Positions 29,432 to 38,612 of a stretch of 64,000 nucleotides of DNA are shown here, piece by piece (the stretch's first letter is position 1; each line of letters opens with the position of its first letter). The DNA lies in the NCBI RefSeq assembly GCF_927312905.1, contig NZ_CAKMHQ010000014.1, forward strand, positions 1 through 64,000, in the 5' to 3' direction. The notes below the pieces were generated by a model. The model searched no databases. It had not been told where the DNA came from and was given only the letters and a program-made list of their open reading frames with translations. A program made the translations under genes and the position numbers. This DNA is from Candidatus Nitrotoga sp. 1052 (GTDB lineage Bacteria; Pseudomonadota; Gammaproteobacteria; Burkholderiales; Gallionellaceae).

Positions 29432-29488
29432 CGAAAACCGACTGACCCGACAAATTCTGTTAACTATTACCAAAGGATACTACTTACC

Positions 29489-29992
29489 ATGGGTACTCAA
29501 AGCACTCCCCCCAATTTCCGCCAAATTTCCCGGCACGACGGTCTTTTCAAGGAACGCGTGCACGATGCCTACAAATCCAAGGGCAAGCCGCTGGAGCCGT
29601 CCGTCTGCTCGCAGTGTGGCGCCGTATTTCATGAAGGGCGCTGGCAGTGGCTGCAAGCGCCGGCAAATGCACATAGCCTGCAATGCCCGGCCTGCCATCG
29701 CATCCACGACCATTATCCCGCCGGCTTCCTTACCATGAAGGGTGAGTTCTTCCGCGCCCATCGCGAGGAAATCATGCACCTGGTGCACAACCATGAACAA
29801 CGCGAACGGAAGGAGCATCCGCTCCAACGCATCATGGCTGAAGAAGAAAAAGAAGGCGCGACATTGGTGACCACCACCGACATCCATCTGGCCAGGGGCA
29901 TAGGTGAGGCGTTGCATCATGCCTACCAGGGCGAACTGGATTTCCACTACAACCCGGAACAAAATCTGTTGCGCGTGAGTTGGACTCATTAA
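29489..29992 (+). CDS. BCAM0308-family zinc-ribbon protein
   Basis: This soluble 167-residue protein has a four-Cys zinc ribbon (CSQCGAVFHEGRW then CPACHRIHDHYPAG, about residues 38-75). A C-terminal domain (ATLVTTTDIHLARGIGEALHHAYQGELDFHYNPEQNLLRVSW) resembles part of ribosome-export/NMD3-type folds. It matches the uncharacterised BCAM0308 family, named after a gene I recall as lying in the Burkholderia cenocepacia low-oxygen-activated locus. The function is unknown. Placement between groEL and CBS/hpf genes suggests a ribosome- or RNA-related stress role. Confidence 0.8.
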   Translation: MGTQSTPPNFRQISRHDGLFKERVHDAYKSKGKPLEPSVCSQCGAVFHEGRWQWLQAPANAHSLQCPACHRIHDHYPAGFLTMKGEFFRAHREEIMHLVHNHEQRERKEHPLQRIMAEEEKEGATLVTTTDIHLARGIGEALHHAYQGELDFHYNPEQNLLRVSWTH

Positions 29993-30053
29993 CCTGAGCG
30001 CCCCGTAAATCATGCAACTTGGCTCCGATGTGTTTGTAAACAAGGAGGCTGTC

Positions 30054-30299
30054 ATGCCTATTGAAGATATTTGCAATCGCGAAGCCGTCTTGTTGCAGCG
30101 GGACGACACTGTTCTGGAAGCGGCCAAGCTCATGCGCCAGCATCATGTCAAGGATGTGCAAGTCATCGAAAATCGCGACGGAGAGATGGTCGCGGTGGGG
30201 ATCATCACCGACCACGATCTCGTGGTGGAGATCATGGCTCCGGAACTCGATTATATGGTCATCACGGTGGGCGATATCATTGACCTGCATGCGGTTTAG
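30054..30299 (+). CDS. Single CBS-domain protein, truncated paralogue
   Basis: An 81-residue protein starting MPIEDICNREAVLLQRDDTVLEAAKLMRQHHVKDVQVIE, with a perfect AAGGAGG before this ATG, so the upstream in-frame ATG at 30012 is unlikely. It covers one CBS motif and then ends at VGDIIDLHAV, exactly where the next gene continues with MTQELVTVKG and a second CBS domain. It is therefore a tandem duplicate lacking the second CBS half. Single CBS domains can still dimerise and bind adenine nucleotides, so it may be functional. Confidence 0.75.
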   Translation: MPIEDICNREAVLLQRDDTVLEAAKLMRQHHVKDVQVIENRDGEMVAVGIITDHDLVVEIMAPELDYMVITVGDIIDLHAV

Positions 30300-30407
30300 C
30301 GCCGGAGTGTTTGTTGTTTACAATGATGCCAGTCATTAAATCAATAATATTCCTCAAAAAGCAAGATGCCTGGTCCTGAAAATTTGTAACCCAAGATGGA
30401 GAACAAG

Positions 30408-30857
30408 ATGCCTGTCAGTGAAATTTGCAATCGGGAAGTTGTTGTTGTGGAGCGTAACGATACTGCCCTGGAAGCAGCCAAACTCATGCGCCAGCATCAT
30501 GTTGGCGATGTACTGGTCGTGGAAGATCGCAACGGCATTCGGGTTCCGGTGGGGATCGTCACCGACCGCGATCTGATAATGGAAATCATGGCTCCGGAAC
30601 TCGATGATACGGTCATTACAGTGGGCGACATCATGACGCAGGAGCTGGTTACGGTGAAAGGGAGCACGGGCATATTCGAGGCGATTCAGTATATGCGCCA
30701 GAAGGCTGTGCGGCGCTTGCCGATAGTCAATGATAGTGGAGGGTTGATCGGGATCCTTACGTTGGATGACCTCTTGGAGCTGCTATCGGAAGAATTGCTC
30801 GAGATTGCCAAGCTGGTGAGAAATGAGCAACAAAAGGAAACAAGAAGCCGTCGTTAG
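30408..30857 (+). CDS. CBS-pair domain protein
   Basis: A 149-residue protein consisting of one Bateman module: CBS1 from about 7 to 60 (VVVVERNDTALEAAKLMRQHHVGDVLVVED) and CBS2 from about 76 to 135 (ELVTVKGSTGIFEAIQYMRQKAVRRLPIVNDSGGLIGILTLDDLLELL). Such modules bind AMP, ATP or related nucleotides and report energy state. The start at 30408 is chosen because GGAG precedes it by eight bases. It is closely related to the preceding single-CBS gene. Its target is not apparent from the sequence. Confidence 0.9.
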   Translation: MPVSEICNREVVVVERNDTALEAAKLMRQHHVGDVLVVEDRNGIRVPVGIVTDRDLIMEIMAPELDDTVITVGDIMTQELVTVKGSTGIFEAIQYMRQKAVRRLPIVNDSGGLIGILTLDDLLELLSEELLEIAKLVRNEQQKETRSRR

Positions 30858-30890
30858 TCAGACTTGTATTTAATTTTAGGGGAGAAAACC

Positions 30891-31259
30891 GTGCAGACAC
30901 CATTACAAATCACCATCCGCGATGTTGAACATTCAGAGGCACTGGAAACACGTATTCGTGACAAGGCGCAAAAACTCGAAGAGTTCTTCAAACATATCAT
31001 GTCCTGTCGTGTCGTAGTCGAGGCGCCGCACAAGCATCATCATCAGGGCAAGCAATTTAATGTGCGCATCGACATTGGTGTGCCCGGTAATGAGATTGTG
31101 GTTAACCGTGATCATCACGAAGATGTTTATGTCGCCTTGCGCGATGCCTTTGATGCCGCTAAACGCCAACTTGAGGACTACGCGCGCAAAACGCGTGGGG
31201 ATGTCAAAACTCACGAGCCGAAGCGCTCGGAAGAACGCAACGATTCAGTTCTAGAGTGA
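30891..31259 (+). CDS. hpf: Ribosome hibernation promoting factor-like protein (HPF/RaiA)
   Basis: 122 residues, starting at GTG behind AGGGGAG. It matches short HPF/RaiA-type proteins: MQTPLQITIRDVEHSEALETRIRDKAQKLEEFFKHIMSCRVVVEAPHKHHHQGKQFNVRIDIGVPGNEIVV, the beta-alpha-beta-beta-beta-alpha fold, then a charged tail (KTHEPKRSEERND). By family it binds the 30S decoding region and shuts down translation in stress. It sits among chaperone and CBS genes. A 5'-truncated, nearly identical copy lies at 10786. Confidence 0.85.
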   Translation: MQTPLQITIRDVEHSEALETRIRDKAQKLEEFFKHIMSCRVVVEAPHKHHHQGKQFNVRIDIGVPGNEIVVNRDHHEDVYVALRDAFDAAKRQLEDYARKTRGDVKTHEPKRSEERNDSVLE

Positions 31260-31378
31260 ATGGATGACGGTTCGATCGAATCGTAGCGGCAACCGGTTGT
31301 TATAGAGGCTGTATAGCCACAATTTTTTTGTCATGATGTGGCAAGTACTGGTTATAGAAAAGAAAAAGGAGCGTGAGC

Positions 31379-31882
31379 ATGCTGGATTCCTTGAAACAGG
31401 CAGGAAAAAATATTGGACATGGGCTTGGCCGTACATGGGAGAGCCTTGCGGAAGGCTGGCGCGAGCTACTCGGTCGAGGTAACGACGCGCTTACTCATTT
31501 TGCCCGAAGCAAGGATGAGGAGCAGAAAACAGGCACCACTCTCTCGACCTTACCGCGTTGGAGCCTGTTAGCCGGAGAAGTTGAGGAAACGGACAAAGAG
31601 ATACTGGTGCATATAGAGGTTCCGGGAATGGAAAAAAAAGACTGCCATATCACGATCGAGAACAACATGCTCTACCTCTCCGGTGAGAAGCACTTTGAAC
31701 GCGAAAGGAACGATAGCACCTACCATATCATGGAACGTGCCTATGGCGCTTTCCAGCGCACTATCCCCTTGCCGCGCAATGTGGATACAGACAAAGCCGA
31801 GGCGAGCTACAAGAATGGGGTGATGACCGTCCGCCTGCCAAAGGTTGCTGGAAAAAATGCCAAAACTATTCCATTAACATGA
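31379..31882 (+). CDS. Hsp20 family protein, distinct long type
   Basis: A small heat-shock protein of 167 residues, clearly different from the two near-identical Hsp20 copies. An amphipathic N-terminal region (MLDSLKQAGKNIGHGLGRTWESLAEGWRELLGRGNDALTHF) precedes the alpha-crystallin domain (about 65-160) with VPGMEKKDCHITIENNMLYLSGEK and ASYKNGVMTVRLPK. The ATG at 31379 is preferred over GTG at 31373 because AGGAG lies at the right distance. It follows hpf in the same direction and probably belongs to the same stress regulon. Confidence 0.9.
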   Translation: MLDSLKQAGKNIGHGLGRTWESLAEGWRELLGRGNDALTHFARSKDEEQKTGTTLSTLPRWSLLAGEVEETDKEILVHIEVPGMEKKDCHITIENNMLYLSGEKHFERERNDSTYHIMERAYGAFQRTIPLPRNVDTDKAEASYKNGVMTVRLPKVAGKNAKTIPLT

Positions 31883-32014
31883 TGCCTTTAAAAAAATATC
31901 ACACCATTTGCTAGACGCACGTTGCGATTCTGCTGGGGATCTTTTTCTCATCTCTATGCTTAGCTGAAGTAGCCGAACGGACTCACTCGTTAGCGATAAA
32001 GAGGAACCATTATT

Positions 32015-32488
32015 ATGTCACTAACCATCACATCATCGTCTTTCTCTCACAATGGCACCATTCCGGCTCGCCATACATGCGATGGTCAGGATATTTCACC
32101 AGCACTTACCTGGACAGATATACCTGATGGCACCAAAAGCTTGGTCTTAATCGTCGATGACCCAGACGCCCCCGATCCGGCTGCTCCCAAAATGACGTGG
32201 GTACACTGGGTGTTGTACAACCTCCCTCCAAATGTTAACGGTTTGCCTGAGGGCGTGGAGGCAAGAAAACTCCCATCAGGAACCTTGCAAGGAATTAACG
32301 ACTGGTCGCGCACCGGCTATGGCGGGCCGTGTCCGCCGGTGGGCAGCCATCGATACTTTCATAAGCTCTATGCCTTAAATACCATTCTGCCGGACGTGAA
32401 AAATTCAACCAAGGCAATGCTGGAAAAGGCGATGCGAGGCCACGTTATTGCACATGCTGAACTGATCGGGCGATATCAGCGGCATTAA
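32015..32488 (+). CDS. YbhB/YbcL-type PEBP (Raf kinase inhibitor-like) protein
   Basis: This 157-residue protein has the PEBP ligand-site signatures: SLVLIVDDPDAPDP, TWVHWVLYNLPP, YGGPCPPVGSHRYFHKLYAL. Bacterial members are cytoplasmic or periplasmic and lack an established biochemical role; some affect acid resistance. No signal peptide is seen. AGAGG lies upstream of the ATG. It is located at the end of the stress island. Confidence 0.93.
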   Translation: MSLTITSSSFSHNGTIPARHTCDGQDISPALTWTDIPDGTKSLVLIVDDPDAPDPAAPKMTWVHWVLYNLPPNVNGLPEGVEARKLPSGTLQGINDWSRTGYGGPCPPVGSHRYFHKLYALNTILPDVKNSTKAMLEKAMRGHVIAHAELIGRYQRH

Positions 32489-32646
32489 TCGTCAGTTCGG
32501 TAATCGTGCGGGTAGCATTTTGACTAGATTGTAAGTAGCTTGGGAACAGGAATAGCTGGTTCACTAGCTTTTTTGCCAAGATGCCTCAATTTACGCATCA
32601 GGCCCATGGACACATCTAATTCAACAGTTGCGGTTCTGCGCGGTGA

Positions 32647-33279
32647 TCATTTAGTAACTTCCCCTAGCAGCGCTATCACTTCTTCGTCACTTACTTGAGG
32701 GAAGGATTGATAAAACTGTCCCACCGCATAAAACTGTTCCGGCGCAGTCAAACACACCACTTTATCGGCGTAAGGTGTCACCTTGGCTAATGTATCTGGC
32801 GGCGCCACCGGCACGGCGCAAATCAGTTTTTGCGGATGCTTGGCACGCAATGCATGCAGTGCAGCGATCATCGTGGAGCCAGTAGCCAAACCATCGTCCA
32901 CAACGATAACTATGCGCCCCGCCGGGTCAAGCGGCGGACGCACCGGCGTGTAGCTGGCGCGTCGCTGGCGCATCACCTCAAGCTGAGTGGCCTTTTCGGA
33001 TTCGATATATTGCTGGCTTCCCGCTACCCGCTCAGCATATTCAGTGAGATAGACCCAACCTGTTTCATCCACTGAGCCGATGGCAAATTCCGGGTTGGCC
33101 GGTGCGCGCAGCTTGCGCACCAGCACCACATCCACTTCACCATCCAGCGCATCGGCAATAATTTTTGCCATTGGTACCGCGCCACGCGGAATTGCCAGCA
33201 CCAGCGGATGCTGGCCGCGATATTGGGACAGTTGCTCTACAAGTTTGGTTGCAGCATCGTTACGATCACGAAACAACAT
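32647..33279 (-). CDS. Phosphoribosyltransferase-domain protein
   Basis: A 210-residue type I phosphoribosyltransferase fold. The PRPP-binding motif is IVIVVDDGLATGSTMIAAL (about 115-135). LVLAIPRGAVPMAKIIADAL and VLVRKLRAPANPEFAIGSVDETG are typical of stand-alone PRTases often found with dienelactone hydrolase or stress genes. The nucleobase is unknown. A strong AAGGAGGAAG precedes the ATG. The next gene in the same direction is the APH-AAA kinase upstream at 33399, so the two may be co-transcribed. Confidence 0.9.
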   Translation of the reverse strand: MLFRDRNDAATKLVEQLSQYRGQHPLVLAIPRGAVPMAKIIADALDGEVDVVLVRKLRAPANPEFAIGSVDETGWVYLTEYAERVAGSQQYIESEKATQLEVMRQRRASYTPVRPPLDPAGRIVIVVDDGLATGSTMIAALHALRAKHPQKLICAVPVAPPDTLAKVTPYADKVVCLTAPEQFYAVGQFYQSFPQVSDEEVIALLGEVTK

Positions 33280-33398
33280 AGTTCTTCCTCCTTATGTTAA
33301 TGCACGCCTGAAAACCATGATGCCACTTATTGCTGAGATATTAAAATCTGGGTTGGTCATGCCGACGAACGCATGACGGGTTAAATATAAATTTAAAC

Positions 33399-34943
33399 TT
33401 AAATTAGATCGGTCGATTCAGTCGTTCCAGATATTCGTGTCACCACGTTTAGCTCGTCTGCACCCAACAACTGGGCGGTTTCGATCTGATGTTGCAGGAC
33501 ACGCAAATTCGCCTCCGAAGCATCTTTTCCCTGTGCAGCACGGTGGCTGATGCGATCGCGTAACGTGGCGAGATCCACCTGTATATCCAGTATACGAAAA
33601 CACACACCGCGCCGTTGTGCAATCTTCCTGAACAAGTCACGTTGCCAGTATGCGAGGAAAGCTGCATCGACGATTACCGGATAGCCTGCGCACAACAAAC
33701 TCTCTGCTAGACGCACCAAGTGGGTATAAGTACGGAAGCTAGCTTCCTCCGAATACAATGCCTCTCCTATTCCACTGCTACTGCGCGCCAGAGCATCCAA
33801 ACCGGCCAGACGCTTGCGTTCGATATCGGAACGCAAGCGAATCATTCCTTTATCTTGCAGCAGTGACTGTGTGAGCGTGGTCTTACCGGAACCTGACAGG
33901 CCGTGTGTAATCCAGAGTTGAACCGGTATATTTTGAGTCAGATTTTCGGCCAGTTGCAAAAAGGTACTAACTTCGGCGCTGCTTGTTCCGGCATTGTCGT
34001 CATCCGACTGCTTGGCGCGCAGAGCCGCGACTTTAGCGCGCACCAATGCGCGGTATACGGCGTAATAACGCAACAGCGCCATGCCCTCATAGTCGCCGCT
34101 GATCTCCAACCAGGCATTGAGAAAACGCATGGCCAAGTCACGGTGCTGGCGATGCAGCAAATCCATAAAACAAAATGCAACTTCAGAGATGACATCAATC
34201 CAGCGCAAGGCTGAATTAAATTCAATACAGTCGAAAATCAGTAACTGGCCGTTCACCCACGCCAGATTGCCCAAATGCAGATCGCCATGACACTCACGGA
34301 CCCAGCCATCACGCTTGCGTTCGCGCATCAATGGTGTAAGTCGGCCGTGTTCGGCAACACTCCAGCATTGCAAATCCGCCAAACGCTGGCTTTCCGCCGT
34401 ACCCTCCAATAGACCGGTCAAGTGTTGAAAATTTTCTACGACTGATTGTGCTATCGTACCTGGCTCACCCCACAGACTATCCGCGGATGCGCGGGCACAT
34501 TCAGCAAGGTGGAAATGCGCCAGCCGTGCGGCAAGTTGGTCTATTTGCACAGTGGCCAGTTTACCGCGTTCATCAATAGAATCAAGGGTTGCACCGAAAG
34601 GAAACTGGCGCATTTTCACGGCATATTCGATGATCTCGCCTTGGCCTCCGATACGCGGTTTATCCAAGCTGCCGGTGATGGCAACCACGCCAATATAAAT
34701 GTCTGCTGCCAGCCGACGATTCAAACGCACCTCTTCGGCACAAGCCTGCTGCCGTTGCTCCAGCGTGCTAAAATTTAAAAATCCCAGATTCAGCGGCTTT
34801 TTAAGCTTGTAAGCATACTCTCCCGTGAGTAACACCCAGGAAATATGCGTTTCGATCAACTGCACTTTTTCAACTGCGTGGTCATAGCAGGCCGGGCTGA
34901 TCAGCGCGCGAATGAGCGTTGGCAGTTTCTCTAATTTACTCAT
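33399..34943 (-). CDS. APH-like kinase fused to AAA/P-loop kinase domain
   Basis: This 514-residue protein has two parts. The N-terminal half resembles aminoglycoside phosphotransferases, with the catalytic ECHGDLHLGNLAWVNGQLLIFDCIEFN (HxDxxxxN and D of the metal site, about 217-243). The C-terminal half is a P-loop kinase with Walker A GLSGSGKTT (about 346-354) and RSDIERKRLAG, resembling gluconate- or shikimate-type small-molecule kinases. Such fusions are widespread but uncharacterised. The substrate is unknown and antibiotic resistance should not be assumed. Confidence 0.85.
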   Translation of the reverse strand: MSKLEKLPTLIRALISPACYDHAVEKVQLIETHISWVLLTGEYAYKLKKPLNLGFLNFSTLEQRQQACAEEVRLNRRLAADIYIGVVAITGSLDKPRIGGQGEIIEYAVKMRQFPFGATLDSIDERGKLATVQIDQLAARLAHFHLAECARASADSLWGEPGTIAQSVVENFQHLTGLLEGTAESQRLADLQCWSVAEHGRLTPLMRERKRDGWVRECHGDLHLGNLAWVNGQLLIFDCIEFNSALRWIDVISEVAFCFMDLLHRQHRDLAMRFLNAWLEISGDYEGMALLRYYAVYRALVRAKVAALRAKQSDDDNAGTSSAEVSTFLQLAENLTQNIPVQLWITHGLSGSGKTTLTQSLLQDKGMIRLRSDIERKRLAGLDALARSSSGIGEALYSEEASFRTYTHLVRLAESLLCAGYPVIVDAAFLAYWQRDLFRKIAQRRGVCFRILDIQVDLATLRDRISHRAAQGKDASEANLRVLQHQIETAQLLGADELNVVTRISGTTESTDLI

Positions 34944-35198
34944 CGCCTGTACAAGTGGGGAGCTGCTTTATCATTCAGACTGTGCTCTGTCTGCAACGGC
35001 TAGTGCGATGACCGCAAACAAATTTCATGCTACCTGACTTTGTCACAATTAAACAATTGGTTGTTATAAACAAAGTAACTAGCTGAAGCGGCATACCATT
35101 TCATGCGGCATTGTTTGTACTTGCGCTATCAGACTCAACTACAACCCAAGCAAAGTTTGCTACACTATATGCCTAATGCGTAGGTATGGAGATACACG

Positions 35199-35462
35199 AT
35201 GTTCAATGCAAAATTCTTTGATGAAATTTCCGACAAATTAAGCAAAGCGGTGGCTAACAGCCCGGCAAGAGATGTTGAGAAGAATGCCCGCGCCTTGCTG
35301 GCGCAAGGTTTTACCAAGCTGGATCTGGTGACACGCGAAGAATTCGATGTGCAAACCCAGCTGTTATCACACACAATTGAAAAATTGACGGCACTGGAAG
35401 CACGGGTCGCCGCCCTTGAAGCACAAGCAACCCCAAAAGAAGCACAAGCAACCCCTCAATAA
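35199..35462 (+). CDS. ubiK: Ubiquinone biosynthesis accessory factor UbiK (YqiC family)
   Basis: An 87-residue protein with the BMFP fold: an amphipathic N-terminal helix (FFDEISDKLSKAVANSP, EKNARALLAQGFTKLDLVTREEFDVQ) and a C-terminal coiled coil (LEARVAALEAQ). By family it helps the late ubiquinone steps with UbiJ. It ends with a small imperfect repeat EAQATPKEAQATPQ. Its TAA is immediately followed by the ATG of yifB, a conserved pairing in betaproteobacteria. Confidence 0.92.
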   Translation: MFNAKFFDEISDKLSKAVANSPARDVEKNARALLAQGFTKLDLVTREEFDVQTQLLSHTIEKLTALEARVAALEAQATPKEAQATPQ

Positions 35463-36959
35463 ATGAGCCTCGCGGTTTTATATAGCCGCGCCCTCTCCGG
35501 CATGGATGCCGCGCTGGTCACTGTCGAAGTGCATCTCGCCAATGGCCTGCCCAGTTTTACCATTGTCGGCCTGCCTGAGACCGAAGTGAAAGAAAGCAAG
35601 GACCGCGTCCGTGCGGCTTTGCTGACTTGCCAGTTTGAATTTCCCAGCCGCCGCATCACGGTTAATCTCGCACCTGCGGACCTACCCAAGGAAAGCGGAC
35701 GTTTTGACTTACCCATCGCGCTAGGCATTCTCGCCGCATCTGGACAGATTCCCTCAAACCGCCTTGCCGAATATGAGTTCGCCGGTGAACTGGCGCTTAC
35801 CGGGGAGCTACGACCGATACGTGGTGCGCTTGCAATGACCTATCACGCAGCGTCCAACGGACGGGCATTTATCCTTCCTGAAATAAATGCTGTCGAAGCG
35901 GCGCTGGTAGAAGATGCAGCAGTATATCCAGCGCAATCTTTGTTGCAGGTGGCAGCACATTTATCTGGTCGCGCTTCACTCACCCGTCAAGTCGCCAGTG
36001 CACAACCTGTTATGCCGGACTATCCGGAAATGCGCGAAGTCAAGGGTCAAGGGCAGGCCAAGCGCGCGCTGGAGATTGCCGCCGCTGGCGGTCATAGCGT
36101 GCTGATGAGCGGCCCGCCCGGCACCGGCAAATCGATGCTGGCGGCGCGTTTCCCCGGCATCCTGCCGCAAATGACTGAAGCTGAAGCATTGGAAAGCGCA
36201 GCCATGCAATCGTTAGGCGGCATGTTTGATGTAAGCCGCTGGAAAATAAGACCTTACCGATCACCGCATCACACTGCATCAGCAGTAGCTATGGTCGGCG
36301 GCGGCAGCAATCCGCGTCCCGGTGAAATCTCTATCGCAATGCACGGCGTACTGTTTCTTGATGAATTGCCGGAATTTGAACGCCATGTACTAGAAGTGCT
36401 GCGCGAGCCGCTGGAGAGTGGACGCATCACCATCTCTCGCGCTGCGCGCCGCGCCGATTTCCGCGCGCAATTTCAGTTACTTGCTGCAATGAACCCTTGC
36501 CCGTGCGGCTATCTTGGCCATTACAACGGCAAGTGCCGTTGCACACCCGATCAAATTGCACGCTATCGCGGCAAAATTTCTGGTCCGCTGTTAGATCGCA
36601 TAGACATTCAGATCGAAGTTCCCGCAGTGCCACAGGAAACCTTGCTTAAACAGGCTGATGGTGAAACAAATAGTGATATTCAAGCGCGTGTGAACGTAGC
36701 GCGGCAACGTGCATTAACCCGCCAGAACAAGCCGAATGCACAACTCACGGTAAGCGAGATTGACGTTCTCTGTGCGCCCGATGCACAAGGTGCCGCACTG
36801 TTGCAGCAAGCCATCAGCCGCCTGAATTTATCTGCACGAGCTTATCACCGCGTACTCAAAGTGGCGCGCACTGTTGCCGATCTGGCAGGCAACGAGAACA
36901 TTCTTGCTTCTCACATCGCTGAGGCTGTACAGTATCGCAGGATGGGCAGACAGGGATAG
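35463..36959 (+). CDS. comM: YifB/ComM-type Mg-chelatase-like AAA ATPase
   Basis: A 498-residue protein. The N-terminal LonC-like/ChlI domain (about 1-170, VEVHLANGLPSFTIVGLPETEVKESKDRVRAAL) precedes an AAA+ core with Walker A SGPPGTGKSMLA and Walker B GVLFLDELPEF, followed by a C-terminal Cys cluster (NPCPCGYLGHYNGKCRC) and the ChlI C-domain. ComM is a hexameric helicase promoting branch migration during natural transformation. It follows ubiK with no gap. Confidence 0.95.
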   Translation: MSLAVLYSRALSGMDAALVTVEVHLANGLPSFTIVGLPETEVKESKDRVRAALLTCQFEFPSRRITVNLAPADLPKESGRFDLPIALGILAASGQIPSNRLAEYEFAGELALTGELRPIRGALAMTYHAASNGRAFILPEINAVEAALVEDAAVYPAQSLLQVAAHLSGRASLTRQVASAQPVMPDYPEMREVKGQGQAKRALEIAAAGGHSVLMSGPPGTGKSMLAARFPGILPQMTEAEALESAAMQSLGGMFDVSRWKIRPYRSPHHTASAVAMVGGGSNPRPGEISIAMHGVLFLDELPEFERHVLEVLREPLESGRITISRAARRADFRAQFQLLAAMNPCPCGYLGHYNGKCRCTPDQIARYRGKISGPLLDRIDIQIEVPAVPQETLLKQADGETNSDIQARVNVARQRALTRQNKPNAQLTVSEIDVLCAPDAQGAALLQQAISRLNLSARAYHRVLKVARTVADLAGNENILASHIAEAVQYRRMGRQG

Positions 36960-37183
36960 TTGGGAACAGCAGATCTATACCTCAAGTCTCATTTTCGGCT
37001 GGTATAAACATCATCAAATGGAGTTCGCAATGAATTTTCCATAGTAAATTCTGGCACGTGATTCCATGCAAGAATGCTATCGCAAAATCATGTTTGCTTG
37101 ACATGGCATCAATACAGTCCATACCATCGCGGACTTTTGTTAATTACCACCGTTTGTTTAATTGCCATCATTGGGGGTTTGTT

Positions 37184-38152
37184 GTGTCGTTTGAAGCTAT
37201 AAAACAATCTCTTGCCTCAGATATGTCCGTTGTGGACAAAATTATACGTACCCGCTTACATTCAGATGTGGCACTGGTCAATCAGATGAGCGAGTACATT
37301 ATCAATAATGGCGGCAAACGGCTGCGCCCGGCATTGGTGGTGTTATCCGCCAAGGCATTAGGTTACACCGGCGAATATCATCACGGCCTGGCGGCAGTGG
37401 TAGAGTTCATTCATACCGCCACGTTGCTGCACGACGACGTGGTGGATGAATCAGAGCTGCGCCGTGGACAAGCAACTGCCAGCGCCTTATTTGGCAATGC
37501 AGCGAGTGTACTGGTTGGCGATTTTTTATATTCGCGCGCTTTTCAAATGATGGTCGAAGTAAATAACATGCGTGTGATGCAAACGTTGGCTGACGCTACC
37601 AACACAATTGCAGAAGGTGAAGTATTGCAATTGTTGAGCTGTCATGACGCGAGTGTGGATGCAGCCAGTTATTTGCGCGTGATCTATTGCAAAACAGCCA
37701 AACTATTCGAGGCGGCGATGCGGCTCGGCGCTATCCTGGCGCAGGTTGACAGCGCCACCGAAGAAGCTGTGGCGAAATATGGCATGCACTTGGGAACAGC
37801 ATTCCAATTGGTGGACGATACTCTGGATTATTCTGGTGACGAGCAAGCAACCGGCAAAAACTTAGGCGACGACCTATCTGAGGGCAAACCCACATTACCG
37901 CTTATTTATGCCATGCAGCACGGTGACACCAGCCAAGCTGCGACGGTAAAGCTAGCCATTGAGCAAGGCAACATCGAAGGTTTTGCCGAAGTATTGCAGG
38001 TGATCAAACAAACCGGTGCCCTGGAATATACCCGGCAGCAGGCACAAAGAGAATCAGATGCGGCATGTGCGGCACTATCCATCTTGCCAGATACGGCTTA
38101 CAAGCAATCTTTACTGCAATTAGCTGATTTTGCCGCCACACGGCAATTTTGA
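37184..38152 (+). CDS. ispB: Polyprenyl (octaprenyl) diphosphate synthase
   Basis: A trans-prenyltransferase making the ubiquinone side chain. The GTG at 37184 gives about 322 residues (VSFEAIKQSLASDMSVVDKII), the usual IspB length, with a GGGGG tract upstream. The open frame reaches further up to 37058 but that extension is not family-like. Motifs: first Asp-rich LLHDDVVDESELRRG, GNAASVLVGDFLYSRAFQ, and second Asp-rich FQLVDDTLDYSGD. Confidence 0.95.
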   Translation: MSFEAIKQSLASDMSVVDKIIRTRLHSDVALVNQMSEYIINNGGKRLRPALVVLSAKALGYTGEYHHGLAAVVEFIHTATLLHDDVVDESELRRGQATASALFGNAASVLVGDFLYSRAFQMMVEVNNMRVMQTLADATNTIAEGEVLQLLSCHDASVDAASYLRVIYCKTAKLFEAAMRLGAILAQVDSATEEAVAKYGMHLGTAFQLVDDTLDYSGDEQATGKNLGDDLSEGKPTLPLIYAMQHGDTSQAATVKLAIEQGNIEGFAEVLQVIKQTGALEYTRQQAQRESDAACAALSILPDTAYKQSLLQLADFAATRQF

Positions 38153-38612
38153 TTAGGCTAATCTTGGGTAAATTACCCCGAATGTTGCACACGGGATTTC
38201 GCTGTTACTCGTCCCATCTTTGAACAAATACTGAACTATTTAGTGTCTCCCATCTCGCGGATCCGAATTCTGCAGCTGACAATTCCCAAAAAATTTAACA
38301 AAATCGCAAGAACCTCTCGCCAGCGGCAAAACTGACGCCTTAAGCTATCCATTCCACAAGATTGATGCATGATCATCACGCGAACTTGTAAAACAGTCAG
38401 GGTAAATAACAACGGAAAACAGCTTTTAATCATAGCTTAAATCACCCACTGCATAACCTACAATGGGCACCATCCGATGATAACCAACAGTGTTTTATGA
38501 CGCTTTTCGATTTAAATTTTCACTCGCACGCTAACACAAACATTCTCCCGATTCCTCCAGAGAGAACTGTGAGAGAGAAATTTTTTCGTCTATTTAATTT
38601 TTAAATAAAATT
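38153..38612. other. Intergenic region between ispB and diguanylate cyclase
   Basis: No gene is supported here. An unusual feature is the cluster of four restriction-type palindromes (BamHI, EcoRI, PstI and PvuII sites) in 20 bases at 38259-38278. The last 80 bases before 38613 are AT-rich and should contain the promoter of the GGDEF gene. Confidence 0.4.
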
